NCBI GenBank assembly: GCA_016930275.1
Contig: JAFGHA010000209.1
Span: 1 to 36,713, forward strand
From: Chitinispirillaceae bacterium
Lineage (GTDB): Bacteria; Fibrobacterota; Chitinivibrionia; Chitinivibrionales; Chitinispirillaceae
DNA length: 36,713 nucleotides
Reading direction: 5' to 3'
Shown: piece after piece, positions 1 through 7,769 of the stretch
Position numbering within the stretch: the first letter of the stretch is position 1
How the letters are laid out: every line of letters begins with the position of its first letter
Program-made: the position numbers and the translations under genes
The notes under the pieces: model-generated
What the model was told of the DNA's origin: nothing
The model's database searches: none
The model's input: the letters and a program-made list of their open reading frames with translations, nothing else

Positions 1-338
1 ACACGCTCGATAACCGCCGCCGGTGAAACATTCTGACTCAGATGACTGGTAAAGCAGATTTTCGCCATAGCGGCAATGAGCATGGACCGCATACCGAATT
101 CCCGCACCTCGAACATGAGCAGCGCCAGAACATCTTCGGATATTTTCAGAACATCGAAAAGATCTCCTCCGGGCTGCCTTCCGGGCAGCTGAAGAAAACC
201 GAGTTCCACCCCTTCCAGCGAGGGCAGAGTTCGCGGCTGCATCATGACCTGAATGCGCTGAGCGAGAAACGCATCCCCGTTGTCTGAAGCCTCCGCTGAC
301 GGCAGGTCCGGTGTGTTTTTCCGATCTTTTAAGTACAT
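1..338 (-). CDS. Partial SpoIIE/RsbU-like PP2C serine phosphatase, N-terminal part
   Basis: An open frame starts at the ATG ending at 338 and runs off the left edge without a stop (112 codons visible). An AGG-type ribosome site lies about 8 nt upstream. After a ~25-residue polar leader it shows the opening of a SpoIIE/RsbU phosphatase domain: a QPRTLP-like segment (res 34-39), the metal-binding GGDLFDV (57-63), then a helix rich in Ala/Met. Such phosphatases usually dephosphorylate STAS-domain antagonists in partner-switching pathways; a STAS gene lies at 4840-5193. Odd point: the second acidic motif, usually GDVSGHG, reads FEVREFG, so the metal-binding Asp is Glu and both flanking Gly/Ser/His are changed. 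The enzyme may be weak or inactive. The rest of the domain is outside the window, so family assignment rests on this N-terminal part. Confidence 0.7.
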   Translation of the reverse strand, partial: MYLKDRKNTPDLPSAEASDNGDAFLAQRIQVMMQPRTLPSLEGVELGFLQLPGRQPGGDLFDVLKISEDVLALLMFEVREFGMRSMLIAAMAKICFTSHLSQNVSPAAVIER

Positions 339-651
339 CCGTTTACCTGACTACCTGACGACAAATCTCCCTACCGGAATCCGGCAGAAAAAAAATCCGG
401 TGTGTGTTGCGGGAAAAATCCGTGAACACTGAAAAAGGTTGCCTCTTCCGATGATGCAACGTATCTTCATGGTATGGTTGCACGTCTGTGTGCGACAACG
501 CTTCATCAATCCTGTAGTATTTTTAGTTCTGTCATTTCGGATTGTTTGTCCGTGCTGGTTCCGAACCGGTTCCGTCACAGGAATGTCCGATTCAGGCTTT
601 ATTATAGAATTCACCCGAAACGGTGTCCACGATTAATAAGGAATTCGACAC
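339..651. other. Divergent intergenic region between phosphatase and yifB
   Basis: There is no convincing gene here; short frames on both strands lack ribosome sites and family features. It must hold the promoters for the two divergent neighbours. Overlapping inverted repeats lie at 557-572 (GGTTC-C-GAACC followed by GAACCGGTTC) and could be an operator. A TATTATAG-like -10 candidate lies near 599-606 for yifB, but I see no matching -35, so I do not call a promoter. Confidence 0.5.
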
Positions 652-2190
652 ATGCTGGCAAAACTCAGATCAATGGCGGTACTCGGAATCGACGCGTACG
701 AAATCGAAATAGAGGCGGACATTTCAGAAATGCTCCCCAGCTTCACCATTGTCGGGTTGCCCGACGGTGCAGTGCGGGAATCCCGTGAGCGGGTTATGTC
801 GGCCATCAAAAACTGCGGGTTCGACTTTCCGTCGCGAAAGGTGACCATCAACATGGCGCCGGCAGACATAAAAAAAGAGGGAAGCGCCTTTGATCTTCCC
901 ATCGCGATCGGGCTGCTGATGGCTTCCTCGCAGGTTGCGATTGAGGGTATTGACCGGTACACGATCCTCGGTGAGCTCTCGCTCGACGGTACCGTCAAAC
1001 GGGTAAAAGGGGTGCTCTCCATGGCGATCAAGGCTCGGGAGATGGGAATCCCGAAGATGATCGTTCCACGGGAAAACGCCATGGAGGCATCGGTTGCCGA
1101 AGGGGTCTCGATTTACCCGGTGGATAACCTCACCGATGCACTGCAGCTGCTCCAGGGCGAAACTTCGCCGGAACCCTATACCACTGATCTTAAAGCACTT
1201 TTTACTACCGCACGAAACTATCACATTGATTTCAAAGACGTTAAAGGACAGGAGCACATCAAACGGGCTCTGCTTGTGGCTGCCGCGGGAGGGCATAATA
1301 TTCTGATGGTCGGCCCACCGGGATCCGGAAAAACAATGCTCGCACGCCGATTCCCCACCATTCTTCCCGATCTCTCCCTCGACGAGGCGCTGGAGACCAC
1401 CAAAATTCATTCCGTTGCCGGCCTGCTTGATCCGGATACCCCGCTTCTCGCAACGCGTCCGTTCCGCTCGCCGCATCATACCATCAGCGATGCGGGCCTG
1501 ATCGGCGGAGGATCGTACCCGCGCCCCGGGGAGGTGAGTCTGAGCCATCATGGGGTCCTTTTTCTGGATGAATTGCCGGAATTCAATAAAAATGTTCTTG
1601 AGAATCTGCGACAACCGCTCGAAGACGGCAAAGTGACGATCTCCCGCGCAGCGGTTTCGCTCTCCTACCCTGCCCGGTTCATGCTCGCGGTGGCGCTCAA
1701 CCCCTGCCCGTGCGGTTACTTCACCGATCCCCGGCATGAGTGCAGCTGCCGTCCCGACCAGATCCAGAAGTACATGGCGAAAATCTCCGGGCCGCTCCTT
1801 GATCGCATCGATATCCATGTAGAGGTTCCTGCGCTCTCCTACGAGGAACTTGCGCAGAAACAGCCGGGGCGTGATTCGGCCTCCCTGCGCGAAGAGGTGA
1901 TCGCCGCCCGGAACAGGCAGGAAGCTCGTTTTTCCAGAGATACTAAAATCTACTGCAACGCTCATATGGAATCACGCCATGTCAAGAAACACTGTGAACT
2001 TGACGAAGCGAGCCAGAACCTGCTCCGCAGCGCGATTGAAAAGCTCGGACTCTCGGCCCGGGCGTACGACCGGATACTGAAGGTTTCACGAACCGTCGCC
2101 GACCTTGCGGGAGAGAAACAGATACAGGCGGCACATGTTGCCGAAGCGATTCAGTACCGGAGCCTGGACCGGAAATTGTGGCTGGGGTAG
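652..2190 (+). CDS. yifB: YifB/ComM family Mg-chelatase-like AAA+ ATPase
   Basis: This is a 512-residue protein of normal family length. The N-terminal third is the Lon-protease-like/ChlI fold (FTIVGLPDGAVRESRERV, NMAPADIKKEGSAFDLPIA). The AAA+ core follows, with Walker A GPPGSGKT near residue 222 and Walker B VLFLDELPEF near 305. A Cys-rich NPCPCGY...HECSC segment (about 350-366) and the C-terminal Mg_chelatase_C region end it. In naturally transformable bacteria ComM is a hexameric helicase that promotes branch migration when imported DNA recombines; elsewhere its role is less clear. The ATG has an AAGGA site 9 nt upstream. The next gene on the same strand begins 23 nt after the stop, so the two may be co-transcribed. 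Family assignment is secure; a competence role here is inference. Confidence 0.95.
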   Translation: MLAKLRSMAVLGIDAYEIEIEADISEMLPSFTIVGLPDGAVRESRERVMSAIKNCGFDFPSRKVTINMAPADIKKEGSAFDLPIAIGLLMASSQVAIEGIDRYTILGELSLDGTVKRVKGVLSMAIKAREMGIPKMIVPRENAMEASVAEGVSIYPVDNLTDALQLLQGETSPEPYTTDLKALFTTARNYHIDFKDVKGQEHIKRALLVAAAGGHNILMVGPPGSGKTMLARRFPTILPDLSLDEALETTKIHSVAGLLDPDTPLLATRPFRSPHHTISDAGLIGGGSYPRPGEVSLSHHGVLFLDELPEFNKNVLENLRQPLEDGKVTISRAAVSLSYPARFMLAVALNPCPCGYFTDPRHECSCRPDQIQKYMAKISGPLLDRIDIHVEVPALSYEELAQKQPGRDSASLREEVIAARNRQEARFSRDTKIYCNAHMESRHVKKHCELDEASQNLLRSAIEKLGLSARAYDRILKVSRTVADLAGEKQIQAAHVAEAIQYRSLDRKLWLG

Positions 2191-2212
2191 GGTAAAAAGT
2201 GATGAGAGAAAT

Positions 2213-2875
2213 ATGATACCACGCATACCGAACCCCCGTCTATTACCAACCAGAGACACCATCCGTACCATGCCTCCGTTTGACGGGCTCGATCTTGAAA
2301 ACATTCGCCTGGTCACCACGCCTGCCGAAGCAACCGCCGCGCTCAATGCGCTTCGAGGGCATTCCTTCATCGGATTCGATACTGAATCGAGACCGACATT
2401 CATAAAGGGGCAGAGGTCTGCAGGGCCGCATGTTCTGCAATTCGCGACACCGGACTGCGCTTACATTTTCCAGACCTGCCACCGGTTGTGCGAACCTGTT
2501 GTCGCAAAAATTCTCGAATCGAACCGATTGGTAAAAGTCGGATTCGGTCTCAATGATGATATCAAACGGATCGCGGGAAAATTGCATATTCACCCGAAAG
2601 CGGTTATCGATCTCGATGCCGTATTTAAAATAAATTTCGAACTGAAAAATTCGATCGGGGTAAAAACCGCCATCGCGTTTCTCTTCAAAAAGCGGTTTGT
2701 AAAATCGCATAAGTCTACCACCTCGAACTGGTCGAACAGAACACTGTCTGAAAGACAGTTACTGTATGCGGCGAATGATGCCTGGGCGGCGCTCATCGTT
2801 TTCAGGGAACTCGAGAGGATTGGAGTTGATTTCAGTCAGCGACAGTATCAGAAACCGTTATCGACGAAGAGATAA
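2213..2875 (+). CDS. DEDD-family 3'-5' exonuclease (RNase D/DnaQ-like)
   Basis: The protein is a single exonuclease domain with all three Exo motifs. Exo I is FIGFDTESRP (Asp56, Glu58), Exo II is VGFGLNDDIKRI (Asp115/116) and Exo III is YAANDA (Tyr185, Asp189), giving the DEDDy signature. No HRDC domain follows, so it is a short stand-alone nuclease rather than full RNase D. The frame is open further upstream to 2105, inside yifB, but the ATG at 2213 follows a GATGAGAGA purine stretch and avoids the overlap. That start gives 220 residues; the Met at 2270 is a second option. Two-metal hydrolysis of DNA or RNA 3' ends is the expected reaction; the substrate cannot be read from sequence. Confidence 0.88.
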   Translation: MIPRIPNPRLLPTRDTIRTMPPFDGLDLENIRLVTTPAEATAALNALRGHSFIGFDTESRPTFIKGQRSAGPHVLQFATPDCAYIFQTCHRLCEPVVAKILESNRLVKVGFGLNDDIKRIAGKLHIHPKAVIDLDAVFKINFELKNSIGVKTAIAFLFKKRFVKSHKSTTSNWSNRTLSERQLLYAANDAWAALIVFRELERIGVDFSQRQYQKPLSTKR

Positions 2876-2942
2876 CGGTCGGTAATAAACAGTACCCCGC
2901 CCGTATATTTTACTTTCTGCCGTAAAAATTCATTCTCTCGCG

Positions 2943-3398
2943 AACAATAAAAGCGAACTGCTCAATACACATCCCGTCAATGCCGACGACGCAATCATCA
3001 ATGATCTTCCTAATGAGTACGGTATTCCGAATCACCGGCCCGATCCTACCCAGCCGATCGTTGACAACCACATGACGGTCACCGGTTCCGATTCTCTCGG
3101 AAAACTCTATACCGGAGGCGGCGGTCGAACCGGTACTGCCACCGGAAGCGGAACCTGTGAAGACTGGACCTCAACCACCGCCGGCTCGCAACCGCGTGTC
3201 GGCCTTTCATGGCCGCAGTCGACGGGAGGCGGCGGACGGGGTGGTGGTATGCAGCACTGGATCTCCGCGATGAATGCGTCAGGATGCGAAGCGGGATTCG
3301 ATCTTGACGAAAGCACCGGCCCCGGAGTGCGCGGCGTGTATACCATCGGCAACGGCGGCGGCTACGGAGGATTCTACTGCTTCGCGCATCAGCCGTGA
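2943..3398 (+). pseudogene. C-terminal fragment of a Gly/Cys-rich secreted domain (DUF1554-like), 5' truncated
   Basis: An open frame runs from just after a TAA at 2886 to the stop at 3398, but the first ATG is at 3072, inside recognisable protein. The segment before it reads as coding (IINDLPNEYGIPNHRP, then DPTQPIVDNHMT). The end has SGTCEDWTS, GLSWPQ, MQHWISAMNASGCEAGFDL and GGYGGFYCFA. I remember this pattern of TCxxWT, GxSWP, HWIS, Gly run and a final YGGxYCFA from the end of secreted DUF1554-type domains in leptospires and myxobacteria. There is no signal peptide, no ribosome site and no upstream half. It is most likely a decayed or truncated remnant, though a 108-residue product from 3072 cannot be excluded. 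Confidence 0.55.
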
Positions 3399-3442
3399 TT
3401 GAATGCTGAATTCAAAATTATTATACGGACGAATCTCTGTAC

Positions 3443-3463
3443 GGGCAGGTTTCAAACCTGCCC
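3443..3463. repeat. 21-bp perfect palindrome in intergenic DNA
   Basis: GGGCAGGTTT, a single C, then AAACCTGCCC make a perfect inverted repeat centred on 3453. It lies 45 bp after the DUF1554-like fragment and 42 bp before the dapL promoter. It is followed by TTTCC but no long T run, so it is a poor terminator. Short GC palindromes of this GGGCRGGTTTNAAACCYGCCC type are dispersed repeats in many genomes; I see no second copy in this window. Confidence 0.6.
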
Positions 3464-3505
3464 TTTCCACAACGCCCGCCCGGTAGTTTTTGATATCCTG
3501 AGCTC

Positions 3506-3535
3506 TTGACCGCCCCTCCCTCCATCTAGTATCAT
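3506..3535 (+). promoter_or_regulatory. Candidate sigma70-type promoter for dapL
   Basis: TTGACC (3506-3511) and TATCAT (3530-3535) are separated by 18 bp. The expected start of transcription is near 3542, leaving a leader of about 33 nt before the dapL ATG. The same TATCAT -10 appears in the promoter of the STAS gene at 5243-5248. Confidence 0.5.
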
Positions 3536-3574
3536 TCATACTCATAATTTGTCTCATTACATAACGGAGTTATC

Positions 3575-4798
3575 ATGATTCGCCTCAACGAAAATTATCT
3601 CAAACTGAAATCTTCGTACCTCTTTTCCGATATCGCCAAACGGGTTGCTGCCTTCCAGGAAGCAAACCCCGATCGAGAGGTCATCAAACTCGGCATCGGT
3701 GATGTCACCCGTGCGCTGCCACAGGTCTGTATCGATACATTTCACAAGGCCGTGGATGAAATGGCATCGGATTCTTCATTTCGCGGATACGGACCGGAAC
3801 AGGGGTACGCATTTCTGCGTGAACAGGTGGCGAAGCAGGATTTTAGGTCACGTGGTGCACTAGTCGAGCCGGACGAAGTATTCGTCAGTGACGGAGCCAA
3901 ATGCGATACGGGGAATTTTCAGGAGTTGTTTGCGAATGATATCACCATAGCTATTCCCGATCCCGTCTACCCGGTATATGTCGACACCAACGTTATGGCG
4001 GGACGTACCGGTCGGTTTTCAGACGGACGGTACGAAGGTTTCATCTACCTCGACGGGACCTCGGAAAACGGCTTTGTTCCTCCGGTTCCCCAAACCCATG
4101 TGGATCTGATCTATCTCTGTTACCCGAATAACCCGACCGGTGCGGTTGCGAGCAAAGCACAGCTGAAGGAGTGGGTCGATTACGCCCGTGCGGAAAAAGC
4201 GCTTATTCTTTTCGATGCCGCCTATGCAGCGTTTATCCGCGACGATACCATTCCACAGAGTATCTATGAAATCGAAGGGGCCCGTGAGGTGGCCATTGAA
4301 TTCAGAAGTTTTTCGAAAACCGCCGGATTTACCGGTACCCGATGCGCCTATACGGTAGTACCGAAATCCTGTATGGCGTATGACACCGCCGGAAACGCCC
4401 ATTCACTGCACGGATTATGGAATCGCCGTCATACCACCAAATTCAACGGTGTTTCCTACCCGGTACAGCGTGCTGCCGAAGCGATTTATCTGGGCGATGG
4501 TCCCCGACAGGTACGGGAGCTCACCGATTACTACATGACCAACGCGAAAATGATCCGTACCAAAATGGAAGCACTCGGGTACTCCTGTACGGGAGGAATC
4601 AATTCCCCCTATATCTGGGTTGACGCGAAAGAAGATTCCTGGACGTTTTTCGACTTACTGCTGCAGAAAGCCGGAGTGGTCTGCACACCGGGGGCGGGAT
4701 TCGGAAAATGCGGCGAAGGATTTATTCGCATCAGTGCGTTCAACAATCAGGAACGGGTCGCAACCGCGCTGGAAAGAATCGAAACAGCACTGCGGTAG
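3575..4798 (+). CDS. dapL: LL-diaminopimelate aminotransferase
   Basis: This 407-residue fold-type I PLP aminotransferase matches DapL in length and sequence. Its opening is [20 protein letters not shown], followed by [17 protein letters not shown], the [10 protein letters not shown] substrate/PLP loop and the [12 protein letters not shown] motif whose Lys248 forms the PLP Schiff base. DapL converts tetrahydrodipicolinate directly to LL-2,6-diaminopimelate with glutamate as amino donor, a short cut in lysine and peptidoglycan synthesis used by plants, chlamydiae, spirochaetes and several FCB groups. An ACGGAG ribosome site precedes the ATG and a promoter candidate lies at 3506-3535. It appears to be transcribed alone and ends convergent with the STAS gene. 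Confidence 0.95.
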   Translation: MIRLNENYLKLKSSYLFSDIAKRVAAFQEANPDREVIKLGIGDVTRALPQVCIDTFHKAVDEMASDSSFRGYGPEQGYAFLREQVAKQDFRSRGALVEPDEVFVSDGAKCDTGNFQELFANDITIAIPDPVYPVYVDTNVMAGRTGRFSDGRYEGFIYLDGTSENGFVPPVPQTHVDLIYLCYPNNPTGAVASKAQLKEWVDYARAEKALILFDAAYAAFIRDDTIPQSIYEIEGAREVAIEFRSFSKTAGFTGTRCAYTVVPKSCMAYDTAGNAHSLHGLWNRRHTTKFNGVSYPVQRAAEAIYLGDGPRQVRELTDYYMTNAKMIRTKMEALGYSCTGGINSPYIWVDAKEDSWTFFDLLLQKAGVVCTPGAGFGKCGEGFIRISAFNNQERVATALERIETALR

Positions 4799-4839
4799 CG
4801 TCGCGGGGCGGTATACCGAGCTGTTTTCTTTAGCTCCTT

Positions 4840-5193
4840 CTACACTTCCGAAGTCGTGGTACGTAGATTAAGCACTTTATCCAGATTCGTCAGTGCAAAC
4901 AGCCGGTTGAGGTACGAGTTGCTGTCGGTGTTGGTATTGACAAGAATGAGGGTCCGTTTTTCCTTCTGCATCAATGTGTGGTAATAGACAATCGTTCCCA
5001 GCCCGTGACTGTCCATAAAACTCGCCTTACTCACATCAACCACTATTGAGGCGTATTTTTTCTTGTAGAGCTGATCAATCTTCCGCTGGAATTTTTTCAC
5101 TTCCGCATCGGCCACTTTTCCGGTAAGTTCAATCAAAGGAGTGTCCTGATCCGTCGTAACGGTCACCTCGAGCGTATCAGATTCTCTGGTCAT
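4840..5193 (-). CDS. STAS-domain anti-sigma factor antagonist
   Basis: This is a single STAS domain of 117 residues. Its core has IELTGKVADAEV and then SIVVDVSKASFMDSHGLGTIV; Ser62 of FMDSHGLG sits at the site phosphorylated by anti-sigma kinases in SpoIIAA/RsbV. A longer frame starts at 5217, but AGGAGA lies 6 nt before the ATG at 5193, which decides the start. The protein is Lys-rich around residues 33-46. In partner switching, the unphosphorylated form binds an anti-sigma kinase and frees the sigma factor; no kinase is adjacent, but a SpoIIE-type phosphatase lies at 1-338. Its promoter at 5243-5271 is overlapped by an inverted repeat, so transcriptional control is likely. Confidence 0.85.
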   Translation of the reverse strand: MTRESDTLEVTVTTDQDTPLIELTGKVADAEVKKFQRKIDQLYKKKYASIVVDVSKASFMDSHGLGTIVYYHTLMQKEKRTLILVNTNTDSNSYLNRLFALTNLDKVLNLRTTTSEV

Positions 5194-5230
5194 TGCACTT
5201 CTCCTGTAGATATTCACGTTAATCGGTGAT

Positions 5231-5253
5231 TAAGGTATTCAGATGATACCTTA
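5231..5253. promoter_or_regulatory. Inverted repeat overlapping the STAS promoter -10
   Basis: TAAGGTAT (5231-5238) and ATACCTTA (5246-5253) form a perfect 8-bp inverted repeat with 7 bp between the arms. It covers the -10 hexamer and expected start site of the minus-strand STAS promoter. A second shorter repeat, TTAATC-GGT-GATTAA, adjoins at 5219-5233. The placement fits a repressor operator; the mRNA would contain only part of the first repeat. Confidence 0.45.
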
Positions 5254-5271
5254 GCGGAAAGACAATGTCAA
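5243..5271 (-). promoter_or_regulatory. Sigma70-type promoter of the STAS gene
   Basis: On the minus strand, TTGACA (5271-5266) and TATCAT (5248-5243) are separated by exactly 17 bp. The -35 is a perfect consensus and the -10 differs at one base. It lies 50 bp upstream of the chosen ATG at 5193, leaving a leader of about 43 nt. Confidence 0.7.
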
Positions 5272-5313
5272 TGCATACCGGAACTAGGGAGTCGGGATGT
5301 ATTTTTACCCGGT

Positions 5314-6300
5314 ATGGGACTGAAAACCGGATATTTATTCAACGAATCATTCCTGCAGCATGAGCTTGAACCGTGGCATCCCGAGTCACCTCAACGACTT
5401 GTCGCGATAGAACGACAGTTCGCCGCCTCGGCTACTCCGGAACGATTCAAACGGCTGGAGTTCTCATTCGATCCGCAGGTACACCTTCCGTTGATTGCGC
5501 TGGTGCATACCGGAGAACACATTGATGCCGTCCGTGCCATTCCGACTACCGGACCGGCCGCCTGCGATGCAATTGCCGCAACGGTCAAAGCAATCGACGC
5601 GGTTTTTACCGGTCAAGTGGCAAACGCCTTCTGCGCGGTACGTCCTCCCGGGCATCATGCACACGACAGCGCACACCATGATGGTATGAATCAGGGCCAG
5701 GGATTCTGTTTCTTCAATAATGTGGCGGTAGCCGCCCGGTATGCGCAGCAACGATACAATATTGAGAACGTTCTCATCGTCGACTGGGATTTTCATCACG
5801 GTAACGGTACCGAAGAGTATTTCTATGCGGATTCGTCGGTATTCTATTTTTCGACCCACCGTTTCGGTAATTACCCGGGAACCGGGTCTCCCCTGCGTAC
5901 GGGAAGCGGTTCCGGAGAGGGATACACCTTCAATTATCCGATGCCCCGACCGGACAATCCGTACGGAACCGTTGAGGATGGGCATCTTCTTGTCGCCCTT
6001 GACACGCTTTCACAACGGCTTGAAAGCCTCGGTTTCATTCCCGAGTTGATTCTTATCTCCGCCGGATTCGACGGGCTTGCAAGCGATCCGCTCGGCAATT
6101 TCTCATTGAATGAAGAAGTATTTCATACCGCAACGATCCGGGTAATGGAAATCGCAAGGCGGCACTGCAACGGCCGCATCGTTTCGGTGCTCGAGGGAGG
6201 ATACAATCCCGAAAGTCTCGCCGCCGCGGTCGGATTACACTTGCAGGCACTCGCGGGTGTCACCCTTCAACACGATACGAAAGACCATCGGGATACATGA
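5314..6300 (+). CDS. Histone deacetylase family protein (class II-like amidohydrolase)
   Basis: The protein is 328 residues and spans one deacetylase domain. The hallmark motifs are intact: RPPGHHA (His114, His115), FFNNVAVAA, VDWDFHHGNG with zinc ligands Asp159 and His161, SAGFDGLASDPLG with Asp253, and EGGYN with Tyr296. Bacterial members remove acetyl groups from acyl-lysine, acetylpolyamines or small amides; the substrate is not evident. The ATG has only a weak ribosome site, but no better in-frame start exists upstream. Its stop overlaps the next start in an ATGA, so translation of the YciO-like gene is probably coupled. MazG follows on the same strand, making a three-gene cluster. Confidence 0.93.
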   Translation: MGLKTGYLFNESFLQHELEPWHPESPQRLVAIERQFAASATPERFKRLEFSFDPQVHLPLIALVHTGEHIDAVRAIPTTGPAACDAIAATVKAIDAVFTGQVANAFCAVRPPGHHAHDSAHHDGMNQGQGFCFFNNVAVAARYAQQRYNIENVLIVDWDFHHGNGTEEYFYADSSVFYFSTHRFGNYPGTGSPLRTGSGSGEGYTFNYPMPRPDNPYGTVEDGHLLVALDTLSQRLESLGFIPELILISAGFDGLASDPLGNFSLNEEVFHTATIRVMEIARRHCNGRIVSVLEGGYNPESLAAAVGLHLQALAGVTLQHDTKDHRDT

Positions 6301-6905
6301 TTACCTACACAGTTCATCCTGTCAACCCGCAACGAAGGTATATCGAGGCAACCGCCCGTATCTGTAAATATGAGGGTGGTATCGCCGTCTATCCGACGGA
6401 TACGGTTTACGGCATCGGCGCAGCGCTCAGCAATGTCAAAGGAATCGAACGTATCGGGCGGCTGCTGCAGAAAGATAACCGCCGTCTGTTCTCCTTCATT
6501 TGCAGCGATTTTTCTCAGATGTCGAACTACGTGCACCTCTCGAATGCGCATTTCAAGCTCATGAAACGGTATCTTCCCGGACCGTACACATTCATTCTCC
6601 CGGCGACGCACCTGGTACCAAAAAAAATCAGCCCAAAACGGAAAACCGTCGGCGTCCGTATTCCGGATTGCCCGACGGTAATTGATCTGGTAACCCTTCT
6701 TGGTGAACCGCTTGCGAATACCTCGGTGAATCTGCCGGGAAGTTTCCGCGGCAATCCCGACGAGGTACGCGACGCCGTGCTCAACGAGGTTGACGTCATG
6801 CTCGATGCGGGACAGCTTGACGATCCCACGGGATCGACCATCATTGATCTTACCAATGATATTCCGGAGGTGATCCGCTCCGGCAAAGGTGTCTGGAACG
6901 AATAG
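6297..6905 (+). CDS. YciO/Sua5/YrdC-family L-threonylcarbamoyladenylate synthase-like protein
   Basis: This 202-residue protein is a single YrdC domain. It has the nucleotide-binding loop AVYPTDTVYGIGA, the KRYLPGPYTFIL segment, the SPKRKTVGVRIPD strand and the closing GSTIIDL. The size and opening resemble E. coli YciO more than TsaC, and no Sua5 C-terminal domain is present. TsaC/Sua5 make threonylcarbamoyl-AMP for the t6A37 modification of tRNA; YciO paralogues are much weaker at it, so the essential role is not assured. The start overlaps the deacetylase stop (ATGA). Confidence 0.88.
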   Translation: MITYTVHPVNPQRRYIEATARICKYEGGIAVYPTDTVYGIGAALSNVKGIERIGRLLQKDNRRLFSFICSDFSQMSNYVHLSNAHFKLMKRYLPGPYTFILPATHLVPKKISPKRKTVGVRIPDCPTVIDLVTLLGEPLANTSVNLPGSFRGNPDEVRDAVLNEVDVMLDAGQLDDPTGSTIIDLTNDIPEVIRSGKGVWNE

Positions 6906-6934
6906 TTTTTTTCACAGAATCGAACTGAGGATAT

Positions 6935-7714
6935 ATGAACAGCGAACTACAACGCCTGATTGCCATTGTCGCCCGTCTGCGGGCTCCGGGAGGATGTCCG
7001 TGGGACCGGGAACAGACTCATGCATCATTACTGAAGGGCCTTCTGGACGAAACATATGAATTTTTCGAAGCGGTTGACGAAAACGACCCGGTCAAAATGC
7101 GTGAGGAACTCGGCGACGTACTGTTGCAGGTAGTCTTCCATACGCAGCTCGAGACCGAAGCGAATCGCTTCACCATGGAGGAGGTTGCCCGCGATATCAA
7201 CGAAAAACTCATCCGTCGCCATCCCCATGTATTCGATTCCGTTAGAGTTTCTTCATCGGATGAAGTGATTCATAACTGGGAACGGATCAAAAAGAATGAA
7301 AAGGGAAAGGAACACCGCAAATACCTGGTGGATGATATTCCCGCAGCCCTGCCGGCGCTCTTTAGAGCTGAGAAAATTCAGCGACGTGTTGCCGGTGTCG
7401 GATTTGACTGGGAGAATGCCGGTCCGGCACTGGATAAAGTTGAAGAAGAGTTCCATGAATTCCGTGAAGCGATCGAGGAAAACGATCAGGAGCACGCTGC
7501 CGAAGAACTCGGTGATATTTTGTTTGCGTTAGTCAATGTCGCCCGACACCGGGGGATTTGTGCCGAAGAGGCGCTGCGGAGTGCCAATAAAAAATTCACG
7601 CGGCGCTTCCGTTATATCGAGGACGCCTGCGCGGAAGCCGGTATCGACATGAAAAAAGCCTCTCTTGAGGAACTTGACCGTTTGTGGGAGGCGGGGAAAA
7701 AAGTGGTGGGATAA
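6935..7714 (+). CDS. mazG: Nucleoside triphosphate pyrophosphohydrolase MazG
   Basis: The protein is 259 residues with two tandem MazG domains, the E. coli-type arrangement. The first has APGGCPWDREQTHASL and EELGDVLLQVVFHTQ; the second has EEEFHEFREAIEEN and EELGDILFALVNVARH, with the acidic helices that bind magnesium. The family hydrolyses NTPs and dNTPs to monophosphate and pyrophosphate, cleaning non-canonical nucleotides and, in E. coli, affecting ppGpp. A TGAGGA ribosome site precedes the ATG. The gene ends at a TAA that lies inside a hairpin serving the convergent FecR-domain gene. Confidence 0.95.
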   Translation: MNSELQRLIAIVARLRAPGGCPWDREQTHASLLKGLLDETYEFFEAVDENDPVKMREELGDVLLQVVFHTQLETEANRFTMEEVARDINEKLIRRHPHVFDSVRVSSSDEVIHNWERIKKNEKGKEHRKYLVDDIPAALPALFRAEKIQRRVAGVGFDWENAGPALDKVEEEFHEFREAIEENDQEHAAEELGDILFALVNVARHRGICAEEALRSANKKFTRRFRYIEDACAEAGIDMKKASLEELDRLWEAGKKVVG

Positions 7715-7728
7715 TTCCCGATCCCACC
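7697..7728 (-). terminator. Rho-independent terminator for the FecR-domain gene, inside the mazG 3' end
   Basis: Read on the minus strand, GGTGGGAT, an 8-nt loop and ATCCCACC form a perfect 8-bp stem followed by AC and six T. It begins 42 nt after the FecR-domain stop codon. The T tract and half the stem lie within the last codons of mazG on the opposite strand, so the two convergent genes share this DNA. Confidence 0.7.
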
Positions 7729-7729
7729 C

Positions 7730-7750
7730 GGGACGCTGTAGCAGCGCCCC
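7730..7750. repeat. Hairpin between convergent mazG and FecR-domain gene
   Basis: GGGACGCTG, TAG, CAGCGCCCC can pair over 9 positions with a single A-C mismatch. It lies directly between the terminator stem and the FecR-domain stop. On the plus strand it follows the mazG stop by 15 nt and is followed by a pyrimidine stretch, so it may help terminate mazG. Confidence 0.45.
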
Positions 7751-7769
7751 TCTTCGCTTCTCTATTCCG

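Noticed and set aside
42-287. 81-residue plus-strand frame near the left edge
   Set aside because: It is antisense to the phosphatase domain, which has recognisable motifs; no ribosome site or family feature.
724-1965. 413-residue minus-strand frame across yifB
   Set aside because: Shadow of a GC-rich gene; yifB motifs on the plus strand explain the DNA fully.
2105-2212. Upstream in-frame extension of the 3'-5' exonuclease
   Set aside because: It would lie inside yifB, and the extra residues read as out-of-frame yifB sequence; the start at 2213 has a better ribosome site.
4811-4835. GAGCT...AGCTC hairpin after dapL
   Set aside because: Only a 5-bp stem with a 9-nt loop and no T tract after it; not convincing as a terminator.
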